This document shows, one piece after another, positions 51,653-60,589 of a stretch of 64,000 bases of DNA; position 1 is the first letter of the stretch; the number at the start of each line of letters is the position of its first letter. Origin of the DNA: Paraburkholderia sp. BL9I2N2 (lineage in GTDB: Bacteria > Pseudomonadota > Gammaproteobacteria > Burkholderiales > Burkholderiaceae); assembly GCF_004339745.1 (NCBI RefSeq), contig NZ_SMGP01000003.1, forward strand, positions 682,001 to 746,000, written 5' to 3'. The notes beneath the pieces are model-generated. The model saw only the letters and a program-made list of their open reading frames with translations. It made no database searches and was not told where the DNA came from. The position numbers and the translations under genes were made by a program.

Positions 51653-51799
51653 CATCCCGGCCACGGCAGCGAGCACATGTAGACCAACCGGCGCAGTATG
51701 CGTGAACCTACGTCGTTGTTTGCTGTCAGTCCATGGACGGACAATTTGAGACCTGGTTCGAAAGAAAAATCCCGTGATAGACAAGATGGGAGGAGACTT

Positions 51800-52714
51800 A
51801 TGGATCGATGGACAGAACTCGAACTGCTCGCAAAAACGGCCGAACTGGGAAGCTTGAGTCGCGCCGCAGAGGCGCTCGGGATGTCGAATCCTGCAGCTAC
51901 CCGCTATCTGTCGAGTCTGGAAGATCGACTGGGTGTGAGGCTGGTCGAGCGCAGTACGCGCAGACTCTATTTCACGGAAATCGGCCGTGAATATGTTGAA
52001 CGTACCAAAGCTATTCTTCAGGATGCCAAGGAATCTGATTCGGCGGCGCAGGCAAGTAACGTCAAGCCGACCGGGACATTGCGGATCACGGCATCCCTAT
52101 CTTTTAGCATCTTGCATATCGCACCGTTGATACCCGAATATACGCGGTTGTACCCTGACGTATCGGTGCATGTAGAGACCGCAAATCGGTATCTCGACAT
52201 CATCGACAACAGCATCGACCTGGCGGTCCGTACGCGTGAATATGAGAACGATTCCTCAATCACAATCCGTCGTCTTGCGGAGACACGTCGGATACTCACG
52301 GCATCACCCGAATATCTCCGACTGAATGGTGCGCCGGAATGCCCTGAGCAGCTTCTTGAGCACAAGATCCTCAACTACACGTTGTCCAAAAACTATCGAG
52401 AGCTGAAGTTCACGCGCTGCGACGAGACGTCGACAGTTGCCGTAGATGGCCTTATGGAGTCGAACGACGGTCAGGTTCTGCGTACTGCTGCGCTTTCCGG
52501 CCTAGGGATTCTTGTGCAGCCGAAGTACATCGTATATGACGATGTTAAAGCAGGGAGACTCATTCCTGTCCTGGATCAATGGGATCTGCCACGACTGACG
52601 ATCAACCTCGCTTATCCAAGCAGGAAGCATCTATCGGCAAAAGTGCGGACATTCATTGACTTGCTAACTGGAACATTTCGCGAGAAAGACTACGAACGCC
52701 TTTGGACAAATTGA
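51800..52714 (+). CDS. LysR-type transcriptional regulator
   Basis: A 304-residue protein with the winged helix 'WTELELLAKTAELGSLSRAAEALGMSNPAATRYLSSLEDRLGVRLVERSTRRLYFTEIG' and the effector domain 'GTLRITASLSFSILHIAPLIPEYTRLYPDVSVHVETANRYLDIIDNSIDLAVRTREYENDSS', a subgroup with the 'Crg' style. ATG 51800 is preceded by GGAGGAG, which excludes the longer frame. It follows the operon on the same strand after 147 bp, so it is either its last gene or separately expressed; a role as second regulator of the catabolic locus is likely. Confidence 0.9.
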   Translation: MDRWTELELLAKTAELGSLSRAAEALGMSNPAATRYLSSLEDRLGVRLVERSTRRLYFTEIGREYVERTKAILQDAKESDSAAQASNVKPTGTLRITASLSFSILHIAPLIPEYTRLYPDVSVHVETANRYLDIIDNSIDLAVRTREYENDSSITIRRLAETRRILTASPEYLRLNGAPECPEQLLEHKILNYTLSKNYRELKFTRCDETSTVAVDGLMESNDGQVLRTAALSGLGILVQPKYIVYDDVKAGRLIPVLDQWDLPRLTINLAYPSRKHLSAKVRTFIDLLTGTFREKDYERLWTN

Positions 52715-52996
52715 GGCGGACTGCATGCGCCGCTGCAGGCTCACGGAGCTTTGGGGGCACGGGCGGCATCCTGGCAGATGTGTGAGTGCTTCAGACCACG
52801 CACCTATATGGCCAGTCCGTAGAACGCAGATAGCGATGCAATCGCTCATCTGCCGTGCTTATTGACCTCGAAAGCGTACGTCCTTCGAGGCTCGACCACG
52901 TTGCGAAGTCAGCGAATAGCGACGCGCCAACGCCACATATCGCTACCTCGGAGTAGGCATGAGAAGAACCTCTGGGTCGATCCTGAAGTCGGTCTT
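52715..52996. other. Intergenic tract after the LysR gene
   Basis: No supported gene or clear terminator. Confidence 0.4.
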
Positions 52997-53191
52997 ATGC
53001 ACCTCGCCGACGATTTTTCAGCAGGACTTGACCTCGCGATGGCGGTTCGTCGTGACGGCGTGCAGGGTGCTGCTACTGCGGACGGCGTCTTGACGCGCTT
53101 CGCCGACACGACAATTGGTCGCGTGGTTAAGGAGGTCGAGGTGCGGCCGGAATCAGCAACAATCGACCGGGTTTCAGGCTCCTTGCGATGA
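52997..53191 (+). CDS. Possible small protein, 64 aa
   Basis: MHLADDFSAGLDLAMAVRRD followed by GVQGAATADGVLTRFADTTIG and a short tail has good composition but no recognised family. The frame is open for a further 45 codons upstream without ATG. Its stop overlaps the next possible start (ATGA). It may be the rest of a longer, damaged gene. Confidence 0.3.
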   Translation: MHLADDFSAGLDLAMAVRRDGVQGAATADGVLTRFADTTIGRVVKEVEVRPESATIDRVSGSLR

Positions 53192-53637
53192 GCGAGGAGG
53201 CCGTTATCGAGATGAGTAGCGCAATAAACCGACAGGCAGCACGTACTCGAGCAGACGGCCAGATACATGACGCGACGTTCGCTTTCAAGGAAGGCTTTGG
53301 CATCACGTTCCAATGCACGGACGAGCCCGTACATGTGGCTGGACCTCGTCTGAAATCTCACTGCAAACTGCGTAAATACAGGGAGAAAGCAGAAAGGTGG
53401 TTTGGCCTGTGTATGAGTTCGACGGGACCGGATGTGCGGTTCGGGGTTTCGCTGACATATCCATGGACCGAAGACCAGGACATGAATGAGAGAACTCGAG
53501 ACATGGCAGTTCCGATACCGATCGAACAGGCACTGAGCGCGTTACTGAGTGCGCGCAGCCGAGAAAAAAAGGCCGGCCGAAATGACCCGTGCCCGTGCGG
53601 TAGCGGGAGCAAATACAAGAAGCGCTGCCTTAGCTAA
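53188..53637 (+). CDS. SEC-C motif protein, 149 aa
   Basis: The first 120 residues are unrecognised. The C-terminus 'GRNDPCPCGSGSKYKKRCLS' is a SEC-C zinc-binding motif (as at the end of SecA and many small proteins), except that the third metal-ligand position, normally Cys in KKCC/KKCH, is Arg. An alternative start at 53212 has AGGAGG about 12 bp upstream and would remove eight residues. SEC-C proteins may tether to SecB, ribosomes or nucleic acid; no specific role can be given. Confidence 0.65.
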   Translation: MSEEAVIEMSSAINRQAARTRADGQIHDATFAFKEGFGITFQCTDEPVHVAGPRLKSHCKLRKYREKAERWFGLCMSSTGPDVRFGVSLTYPWTEDQDMNERTRDMAVPIPIEQALSALLSARSREKKAGRNDPCPCGSGSKYKKRCLS

Positions 53638-53746
53638 GCCGGTCATTTGCCGACGAGAACCTTCCGCCATCGTACGAGAGAGTCGTCTGTTGAAGGTGCC
53701 AGCGATCCAGATTTCAGGTCGCTGGCGGACAGCCCCGGCGTAAGTC

Positions 53747-54535
53747 CTATGAGAATATGACACCACCATTGACGTTCAGCGCCTCGCCCGTCACGTATTC
53801 ACCTTCGGGCGAGGCGAGATAGACAATGGCCGCAGCGATGTCTTCTGGACGACCGAGGCGCCCCAGGGGAATGCTGTCCTTCACATGCTGAACCTGTTCC
53901 TCGTAGGTGATGTTCCGAAGCGCAGCCTCCTCCCTCATGGCTTTCTTCAGCATCTCGGTCTCCGTGTTACCCGGGCAAACTGTGTTTGCCCGTACACCGA
54001 AGGGAGCCATCTCAAGGGCCAAGGCCTCGGTCATGCGCATAACAGCGGCCTTAGTCGCGCAATAGACTGCGAAATTGGCGAACCCCTGCTTTGCATACCA
54101 CGACCCGATGTTGAGGATGCAACCGCTCCTCTGCTCACGCATGACTCGTGCAGCGGCGCGGCTTCCGTTAAATACACCACGGAAGTTGACGTTGTAGATA
54201 CGGTCAAATTCGGTGTCCGGGGTGTCAGCCATCGCCATCATCGTTTGTACGACGGCTGCATTATTGACGATGAGGTCGAGTCGCCCGAACCTCCTAACCG
54301 TGGAGTCTACAAGCGCATCTACCGATTCGCCTTGAACCACATTCACCGATGCCGCCGTTACATCACACTCAGGGACGGCCTTCTGCACCTCTGCAATCGT
54401 TTCGTCGCATGATGCGAGGTCTGCCGCAACGACTTTTGCGCCTTCCTGCGCAAGCCGAAGCACGATTCCCCGCCCGACCCCACGCGCGGCACCCGTCACG
54501 ATTGCTACTTTTCCTTCCAATCTCCGCGAACTCAC
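53747..54535 (-). CDS. Short-chain dehydrogenase/reductase
   Basis: A 262-residue classical SDR. 'KVAIVTGAARGVGRGIVLRLAQEGAKVVAADL' is the TGxxxGxG cofactor site, 'IVNNAAVV' the NNAG-type motif, 'ILNIGSWYAKQGFANFAVYCATKAAVM' carries the catalytic Ser and Y-x-x-x-K, and it ends 'YVTGEALNVNGGVIFS'. It probably oxidises a secondary hydroxyl with NAD(P). It is on the same strand as, and downstream of, the ribose-type importer genes and may be the last gene of that operon. Confidence 0.92.
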   Translation of the reverse strand: MSSRRLEGKVAIVTGAARGVGRGIVLRLAQEGAKVVAADLASCDETIAEVQKAVPECDVTAASVNVVQGESVDALVDSTVRRFGRLDLIVNNAAVVQTMMAMADTPDTEFDRIYNVNFRGVFNGSRAAARVMREQRSGCILNIGSWYAKQGFANFAVYCATKAAVMRMTEALALEMAPFGVRANTVCPGNTETEMLKKAMREEAALRNITYEEQVQHVKDSIPLGRLGRPEDIAAAIVYLASPEGEYVTGEALNVNGGVIFS

Positions 54536-54744
54536 TATCCACCTCCGCTTTCATTCAGTTGGTTTAATTTCCGTTCAAGAACATTCCTGAATGGGGTGAA
54601 CCGCTGTTACCACTCGTCATCAACGTACACACACTCGCCACGCGTTCGCAGGTAGACCACACGCCAAAGATACCGTTTGACCCGGAGAACAAACTGAGCG
54701 CGTGCCGCTCTGAAATAGTCGGGAATTGCCACGATATGTCTCCT

Positions 54745-55038
54745 CTACCTGGCATCAATGTTTGTCAGACTTGTGCGCTGCAGGGACTTCTGCGCGACGT
54801 CCAAGACAGTTCGGGAACCGTCTCGTCGAGGGTGGTACGAGGCGCAGCGGCGAGAAAGCCGCAGGATGGTCGTCAGGCCAAAATCCTCATGGTCGGGGGA
54901 GGCCTGACCTTTTTCGCTCGCAATTTCTACGGCTAGCTCGAATGCGCGAGAACGCTCATTCAGGAAAAGCGCTAGTGCCTTCGCAATGATGCTCATTTCG
55001 TACGCGTCAAATTGCACGGTTTCTTCGATCTTGCTCAT
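54745..55038 (-). CDS. Hypothetical protein, 97 aa
   Basis: MSKIEETVQFDAYEMSIIAK continues ALALFLNERSRAFELAVEIASEKGQASPDHEDFGLTTI, a helical, soluble sequence of unknown family. It resembles small proteins with a 'QFDAYEMSIIAKAL' helix, but none is characterised to my knowledge. It lies between permease and SDR genes on the same strand, so it is probably part of the same transcript. Confidence 0.6.
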   Translation of the reverse strand: MSKIEETVQFDAYEMSIIAKALALFLNERSRAFELAVEIASEKGQASPDHEDFGLTTILRLSRRCASYHPRRDGSRTVLDVAQKSLQRTSLTNIDAR

Positions 55039-55128
55039 GGGACACTCATATCAAGAACGGTTACCACATCACCCGGCAAGGCAAGACGGATTAACTCGTA
55101 GGCAGCCCGAGTGAAATCCGTCCGACTC

Positions 55129-56100
55129 TTATTTGACGATGCCGATCTTTGCTCTATCCGTAGTGAGCATCACAGCGATGAGTGCCATGACACCGAATAC
55201 GATGTTCTGGGTTGTCGGTGCGACGCCAACCATGACGGTAATCACGCGCAACCACGAGGTAATCACTCCTCCAACCAGAGCTGAACCGAGGCCGCCTACG
55301 CCCCCAGAGATCGCGGTCCCGCCGAGGACGACACCAACGATAGAAAGGAGCAGAAGATTGCCGGCGATACCGGGTGAACTGAAGCCGGTAATCGAGCTCA
55401 GGAGCACGCCCCCGATCCCTGCGCAAAGTGCCGACAATGCGAAAACGACGCAGCGAACTTTGATCGTGTTTACGCCAGACATAATCGCCGTCCGTTCTCC
55501 TGCACCCAGCGCGTACAGATCTCGACCGAATCTTGTGTACCGCAACACGACAGCGAGAATGATGGTGACGGCGACCACCACAATGATTGAGTTTGGTATC
55601 GGACCCAAGCTCCCGGAGATCCAACCAACGATGGAGTCGTCGTCTGGAATCGGCAAGGCGGTGGCGTTAGAGAGCAGCAACGCGAGACCGGTCACGATAC
55701 TGAGCGTCGCCAATGTCGTAATGAACGAGGGAAGCTGCAACTTCGCGTGAACATACCCCTGCAGTGCTCCGAACAGAGCCGCGCCGCAGAGAACAACCGG
55801 CGTCGCCCACACCCCGAAAATCGGATGGAGTTGGACAATGAGCACACCGACCAACGCAGCGATCCCGGCAACGGAGAGATCGATGCTGCCTGCGAGAATC
55901 GGCAGGGTACTACCGACAACAAGAATCAGAAGCGGCGCCGCATCTGTGAAGAAGCTTGAAAGACCGCCCGTCGAAAGCATCCCCGGTGCGAAGAGAGAGC
56001 TACCAGCTACGAGCAAGATGAGTACAAGCAGCGGAATTAGTCCGCGCGCCTGGTTGGCGTAGGCTCCAAAATTGGAGCCAAGAGGTTTCGTGGCATTCAT
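55129..56100 (-). CDS. Ribose-type ABC transporter permease (second)
   Basis: A 323-residue BPD_transp_2 permease with 8-10 hydrophobic segments. 'PLLILVVGSTLPILAGSIDLSVAGIAALVGVLIVQL' is the RbsC-like 'GGIDLSVG' region, and 'RYTRFGRDLYALGAGERTAIMSGVNTIKVRCVVFALSALCAGIGGVLLSS' is the EAA-equivalent coupling loop. ATG 56098-56100 follows GGAG with 9-bp spacing; an ATG 18 bp upstream is less well placed. Together with the permease at 57640 it forms a heteromeric channel for the importer. Confidence 0.9.
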   Translation of the reverse strand: MNATKPLGSNFGAYANQARGLIPLLVLILLVAGSSLFAPGMLSTGGLSSFFTDAAPLLILVVGSTLPILAGSIDLSVAGIAALVGVLIVQLHPIFGVWATPVVLCGAALFGALQGYVHAKLQLPSFITTLATLSIVTGLALLLSNATALPIPDDDSIVGWISGSLGPIPNSIIVVVAVTIILAVVLRYTRFGRDLYALGAGERTAIMSGVNTIKVRCVVFALSALCAGIGGVLLSSITGFSSPGIAGNLLLLSIVGVVLGGTAISGGVGGLGSALVGGVITSWLRVITVMVGVAPTTQNIVFGVMALIAVMLTTDRAKIGIVK

Positions 56101-56122
56101 TTTCGAGGACTCCCACATTGAT

Positions 56123-57643
56123 TCAGATCATTGCCCTGAGGATGTCCTCTTGGCTCGGGATGACACCTTGCTGGAGATCGTAGGACGCGGTTATCTGTCC
56201 ATCTCTGAGTACGATCACCCTGTCTGCCAATTCGAGCGCTTCTTCGCTCGTATCCGCAACGAAGACAATAGACAGACCCTGTCTCGCTTGCTCCTTGATC
56301 GCCTCGAAAAGGTCGTCACGTGCGCCAGGATCAAGTCCGCGGCTCGGATGGTCGAGGAGTAGAAGCTTCAGCTTTTTCGACATCAACCACTTTCCGAGCA
56401 CAACCTTTTGCTGGTTGCCGCCGCTGAGACGATTGATCCGATCCTTTCCGGACGTTGCTTTCACCTTCAGCCGCGACATCCATTGGGTCGCAGCAGCCTC
56501 TTCCGCCTTGTAGTCGACAAGGAAGCGGCTACGGCCGTATTCGAGGCCATACGTGATGACCATGTTCTGGACGAGCGTCCGACCTGCCAACATGCCTTCC
56601 AGACGTCGGTTGGAAGGGAGGTAGGCGATCCCCTTGCTCACGGCCTGGCGTGGGCCTTGGCAAAGCGCTGGGACGTCATCGAGCAGGATTTCTCCAGTGA
56701 CTGAGTCTTCTGCGCCGAAGATGGTCCGGCACAGCTCTTCCGCCCCAGATCCCTGTACACCGACGAGTCCGACGATTTCGCCCTTTGCAACGTCAAGGTC
56801 AAGATTCTTGAACTTGTTGCCATCCGTAAGCTTCCGAATGCTGAGACGCGGCTTGGGGCGCGAACTCTGCACAGTCTGAGTGTGTTCTCGCTCCTTCGTT
56901 TCGCGCTCGTGACCAACCATCAATGTGTACAAGTCGTCTCTGTCGATGGTATCTACTTGTTTGTCGGCCACTTTCACGCCGTTTGTCATAACGAGGACAC
57001 GATCCGAAATCTCCAGAATTTCATCCAGACGGTGCGAGATGAAGACAATCGATGCACGGGTCCTTAGACGTTGAATTTCCCGGAAAAGAATCTTGATTTC
57101 GTCGGGATTCAGAACCGACGTGGGCTCGTCAAAAAGGATGATTGGCGGGTGGTCCACCAATTCTTCGATAGCAAGAACCTTGGCTAACTCTACCTGCTGA
57201 CGCTCAGCGAAACTAAGCTCTTCCACCAGAGCCTCTGGACGGATGTCGACACCGATCTTGTCCAATTGAGCGCGTGCCGCCTTGAACAGCGCGCCCCAAC
57301 GATATAGGCCGCCTCGAGTCGCATCGTTGGGTTTGTCGATAAAGATGTTCTCGGCCACTGTCAGGTTTGGAACCAGCGACTGCTCCTGATGGACCATTCC
57401 AATCCCGAGGGAGGTGGCCATTGCTGCTGACCGAATCCGTACCGGCTCGCCGCGTAAGAGGATCTCCCCAGAGTCGGGGCCTTGAAGACCGGCAAGCATC
57501 TTCATGAGTGTGGATTTGCCGGAGCCGTTTTGACCAACCAGTCCCAGCACTTCCCCGGCTCGCAGTTCCAGATTGAAGTTGTCGAGCGCCACAACTTTGC
57601 CGAACCGCTTGTTCACGCCTTTCAACTCAAGTATGGTACTCAT
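56123..57643 (-). CDS. Sugar ABC transporter ATPase, duplicated (RbsA/MglA type)
   Basis: A 506-residue double ATPase. Domain 1 has Walker A 'GLVGQNGSGKSTLMKM', the signature 'LSFAERQQVELAKVL' and Walker B 'IILFDEPTSVL'. Domain 2 has the usual degenerate P-loop 'GLVGVQGSGAEELC', the signature 'LSGGNQQKVVLGKWL' and 'LLLLDHPSRGLDPGARDD', in which the catalytic Glu of the DEPTRG motif is replaced by His. It powers the import of a sugar-like solute. Its start overlaps the end of the upstream permease gene by 4 bp, so the two are translationally coupled. Confidence 0.93.
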   Translation of the reverse strand: MSTILELKGVNKRFGKVVALDNFNLELRAGEVLGLVGQNGSGKSTLMKMLAGLQGPDSGEILLRGEPVRIRSAAMATSLGIGMVHQEQSLVPNLTVAENIFIDKPNDATRGGLYRWGALFKAARAQLDKIGVDIRPEALVEELSFAERQQVELAKVLAIEELVDHPPIILFDEPTSVLNPDEIKILFREIQRLRTRASIVFISHRLDEILEISDRVLVMTNGVKVADKQVDTIDRDDLYTLMVGHERETKEREHTQTVQSSRPKPRLSIRKLTDGNKFKNLDLDVAKGEIVGLVGVQGSGAEELCRTIFGAEDSVTGEILLDDVPALCQGPRQAVSKGIAYLPSNRRLEGMLAGRTLVQNMVITYGLEYGRSRFLVDYKAEEAAATQWMSRLKVKATSGKDRINRLSGGNQQKVVLGKWLMSKKLKLLLLDHPSRGLDPGARDDLFEAIKEQARQGLSIVFVADTSEEALELADRVIVLRDGQITASYDLQQGVIPSQEDILRAMI

Positions 57644-58653
57644 TTCACGACCCTCAACTTACGACGCATGTGATAGCTGCTGATGCCAACAGCGATGAGG
57701 ATGACGGCACCGCTGATGATGTTTCGCGAGTACGGTCCCGCACCAATCTGGATCAGCCCGTTGCTCAACACTTCGAGCATCAGCGCACCCAAAGCCGATT
57801 GCAAAGCACCACCACGACCACCACTGAGCAAGGTTCCGCCTACCACTGCGGCGCTGATGGCCGGAAACAATTGACCTGCTCCAATATCAGCGTTGCCGTT
57901 ACCAAGCTGGGCGGAAAGAAGGACACCGCCGAACGCCGCGATTGCGCCTGAAATCACGAATGCGATGAACTTGTAGCGCTTCACCGGCAGACCCGACGCG
58001 ACGATGATTGCTTCGTCGCCGCCAATTGCGTAGATCATCCGTCCAACCCTGGTGTACTTGAGTACGACGTATGCAACGGCGATCACTGCACAAGCCAAAT
58101 AGACGATGAGGCCCACGCCGGCAACATGAACAGATGACAATCCAAGAACCAGAGGCTCGTGGATTGCGGGGACGCGTTCTGGAAACAAAACTGCTGCAAC
58201 CCCCAATCCAATGAACCAGGTACCGAGGGTGACGATCAGCGACGGTGTCTTCCCGACGACATGCAATACACCATTGAATGCGCCGAATCCCACGCCAACC
58301 ATGATTGCGATGATGATTCCGGCGAATCCGAAGTTATTGCCATTGATGCCATTGGCAACCAGGAGTGAGAGCGTCATGCTCGTAGCCGCGATCACGCCTT
58401 GCATGGAGAGATCGATTGCGCCAAGCAGGATCACGAAGCTGAGCCCCACTGCCAGGATCGATGGAACTGCCGCCGCTTCGAGGATGGATCTGAAATTCCC
58501 GATGCTAACGAAGCTTCCCGTGATCACCTGGAATACGACAACCATCAAGACAAGGGCGATAAGCGGACCCATGTTGTAAAGGGTTTTCAAGGATAGGGGT
58601 CGACTTCTTCCGAAGTGGATGCCTTCGTGTCTAACGCTATTTGAGTTCGCCAT
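57640..58653 (-). CDS. Ribose-type ABC transporter permease (first)
   Basis: A 337-residue BPD_transp_2 permease with a 30-residue cytoplasmic N-terminus, then 'MGPLIALVLMVVVFQVITGSFVSIGNFRSILEAAAVPSILAVGLSFVILLGAIDLSMQGVIAATSM' (RbsC-like) and 'KYTRVGRMIYAIGGDEAIIVASGLPVKRYKFIAFVISGAIAAFGGVLLSAQLG' (coupling loop). It pairs with the 55129 permease. It begins 25 bp after the binding-protein gene in a tight operon. Confidence 0.92.
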   Translation of the reverse strand: MANSNSVRHEGIHFGRSRPLSLKTLYNMGPLIALVLMVVVFQVITGSFVSIGNFRSILEAAAVPSILAVGLSFVILLGAIDLSMQGVIAATSMTLSLLVANGINGNNFGFAGIIIAIMVGVGFGAFNGVLHVVGKTPSLIVTLGTWFIGLGVAAVLFPERVPAIHEPLVLGLSSVHVAGVGLIVYLACAVIAVAYVVLKYTRVGRMIYAIGGDEAIIVASGLPVKRYKFIAFVISGAIAAFGGVLLSAQLGNGNADIGAGQLFPAISAAVVGGTLLSGGRGGALQSALGALMLEVLSNGLIQIGAGPYSRNIISGAVILIAVGISSYHMRRKLRVVK

Positions 58654-58678
58654 GATCTCTCCGACAACTGATCTGAAA

Positions 58679-59782
58679 CTATTTAGCGGCGTTCACGCCG
58701 GCCGGGATCTCGCCTTGCGAGTATTTCCAGAAGTCTTTCTTGATGTCGGCATAGGTGTACTTCGGTGCGTTCGCCTTCTGCGCGAGGAACTGGTCGACGT
58801 TGTCCTTTGTTACCAACTGCTGCTTCAAATAGAAGTCGCGTTGTGCCTTCGTCAGCTTGTCCGGCTGGATGTCTCCCACAGCCGCCGCGCGCGCCAACGC
58901 CATGCTGATGGCACCCTGCAGTACGGCGTCATTCATCACCGTCGCCAACATGTCGCCGCTCTTGACCATATCCAGTCCGACCTTTGAGCCATCGGAACCG
59001 GTAACGAACACCTTTCCGTTCAGTTGCTTTTCGCGAAGCGCTGCGACGGCGCCTCGCGCCATCGCATCGTTCGACGCGAAGATCCCGTTGAGCGAATCAC
59101 CGTAGCGTGCAAGCCAGGTGCGTGAGATGGTCTGCGCCTTCGTTTCTTGCCATTCGCCGACCTGTGTATCGACAAGCTTCATCCCGGGGCACTCCGCGAG
59201 CGCTTTTTTTAGCCCCTCCATCCGTTGGAAGGCCGGCGGCGTTGACGGTACGCCTTCGATGGCGGCGATCTGCCCTTTGCCTTTCAGTGCCTTGCAAAGT
59301 GCCATCCCCTGCAGGTAGCCAGATTCAACGCCGTCAAACGACGTGTGGGCGACCCACTTGTTGTTCCCCGTATCCCACGGGTGCAGATTTTCCGGACGGT
59401 TCCACACGGTCACTACATAAACGCCAGACCGAGCCGATCGCTCAACGACAGCTTTCACATACGCATTTGAAGTGGAGTTTGTAACCAGCGAACAGCCTGT
59501 ACAGCCGCCGGCGTAAATTGCGCCGAGTTGCGCAAGCAACTGGTCGCCCTGATAGTTGTCGGCTATAACAGTCGATTTGGTACCGACCGATTGGGCGATG
59601 GCCTCAACGCCGCGCAGATATTCAGCCCAATATTCCGATGCGGTTTCATCGATGCCGGCGATGAGCTTCGGCGAGTCGGCGGCGATTGCCGTGGACGGGT
59701 TAACCAGAATTCCACCGATGAATGCGGTGGCTGAAAGGATTCCTGCGAGCAGTTTCAGACCTGCCTTAGCGTTAGATGCCAT
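58679..59782 (-). CDS. Sugar ABC transporter periplasmic binding protein (Peripla_BP_4)
   Basis: A 367-residue protein. The signal peptide MASNAKAGLKLLAGILSATA and following residues end at 'STAIAAD'. The mature ribose/galactose-binding fold reads 'PKLIAGIDETASEYWAEYLRGVEAIAQSVGTKSTVIADNYQGDQLLAQLGAIYAGGCTGCSLVTNS', 'GIFASNDAMARGAVAALRE' and 'FVTGSDGSKVGLDMVKSGDMLATVMND'. The cysteine pair 'GGCTGCS' is unusual for the family. The start follows GGAGACGGAC; a longer frame upstream is not signal-like. It captures the substrate for the importer and is the first gene of the minus-strand operon. Confidence 0.92.
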   Translation of the reverse strand: MASNAKAGLKLLAGILSATAFIGGILVNPSTAIAADSPKLIAGIDETASEYWAEYLRGVEAIAQSVGTKSTVIADNYQGDQLLAQLGAIYAGGCTGCSLVTNSTSNAYVKAVVERSARSGVYVVTVWNRPENLHPWDTGNNKWVAHTSFDGVESGYLQGMALCKALKGKGQIAAIEGVPSTPPAFQRMEGLKKALAECPGMKLVDTQVGEWQETKAQTISRTWLARYGDSLNGIFASNDAMARGAVAALREKQLNGKVFVTGSDGSKVGLDMVKSGDMLATVMNDAVLQGAISMALARAAAVGDIQPDKLTKAQRDFYLKQQLVTKDNVDQFLAQKANAPKYTYADIKKDFWKYSQGEIPAGVNAAK

Positions 59783-60199
59783 GTCCGTCTCCAAATGATT
59801 ATGTCTGTGAGTTCGCGGCTCGACTGCGAATGGTTTTCGACCGAAGCTGTGGACGCTGTCGTTGCGCTGCAACGTTCGATTCGCAGTGGCCTTGTACAAA
59901 CGATAGTTTCGCAGCCTGGAAATTAGAAGGGGCCAGGCATAAATGACATTTCCGGTGCGCGGAAAAATCATGAGGGTTACCCTGGGATCGCGGCAATGGA
60001 TCTTCGACGAGTGTTGCTGACTATGCGTTTCGCGAATTCTTCCGCGAGGAGGAAATTACATTTTTGCTGCGGCAGCTTTCGGGTGTCGGAAACGACACTT
60101 ATAGTCATCCACACTAGATGCGTGGCGGAGGCAGGTGCACGTAGCTGCCTAAATTCCGCGTGTCATATCGAAATGCAGAATAGATGCAAAAGGCAAAAC
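59783..60199. other. Divergent control region of the importer and the EboE-type operon
   Basis: About 415 bp without a gene, holding the promoters of both operons and the palindrome at 59949-59965. Confidence 0.6.
59949..59965. promoter_or_regulatory. Operator-like palindrome
   Basis: TTTCCG-GTGCG-CGGAAA: perfect 6-bp arms with a 5-bp spacer, in the middle of the divergent region between importer and EboE-type operons. Confidence 0.45.
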
Positions 60200-60505
60200 A
60201 TGATCAAACATATCGTCATGTGGCAGATCGCGGGTTCCTCGTCAGAGGAAAAAATGAAAGCGATGAATGTCGTTAAGCGCGCCTTCGAGTCGCTTAATGG
60301 AAAAATTCCTGGGATGCGAATGCTCGAGGTTGGGATAGATATGAGCCAGGTCGATTACGCCTTTGATGTTGTGCTGTATTCGGAGTTTGATTCGCACGAT
60401 GCCCTAATAGGCTACGCGGATCATCCTGAGCACTTGCGAGTAAAAGAGCAGATCGGAAGTGTTCGCACCGCGAGGCATCAGGTCGACTATCAAACATCGG
60501 CTTGA
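60200..60505 (+). CDS. Dabb (stress-responsive A/B barrel) domain protein, 101 aa
   Basis: MIKHIVMWQIAGSSSEEKMK followed by AMNVVKRAFESLNGKIPGMRMLEVGIDMSQVDYAFDVVLYSEFDSHDALIGYADHPEHLRVKE is the complete Dabb motif (H-x-V-x-W/F ... Y-x-x-H-P-x-H). Dimeric alpha/beta barrels of this family include ring-forming and dehydrating enzymes such as olivetolic acid cyclase. It opens the plus-strand operon with an EboE-like gene 84 bp downstream; a catalytic role on a cyclic intermediate is possible but unproven. Confidence 0.9.
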   Translation: MIKHIVMWQIAGSSSEEKMKAMNVVKRAFESLNGKIPGMRMLEVGIDMSQVDYAFDVVLYSEFDSHDALIGYADHPEHLRVKEQIGSVRTARHQVDYQTSA

Positions 60506-60589
60506 ATTTTAGAAACAAATCCAGCTCAAATTCGGGCGACGATTTAGTCGTGGGAATCACGACAGCGCTTACCAATCCAGGAGACGCAA

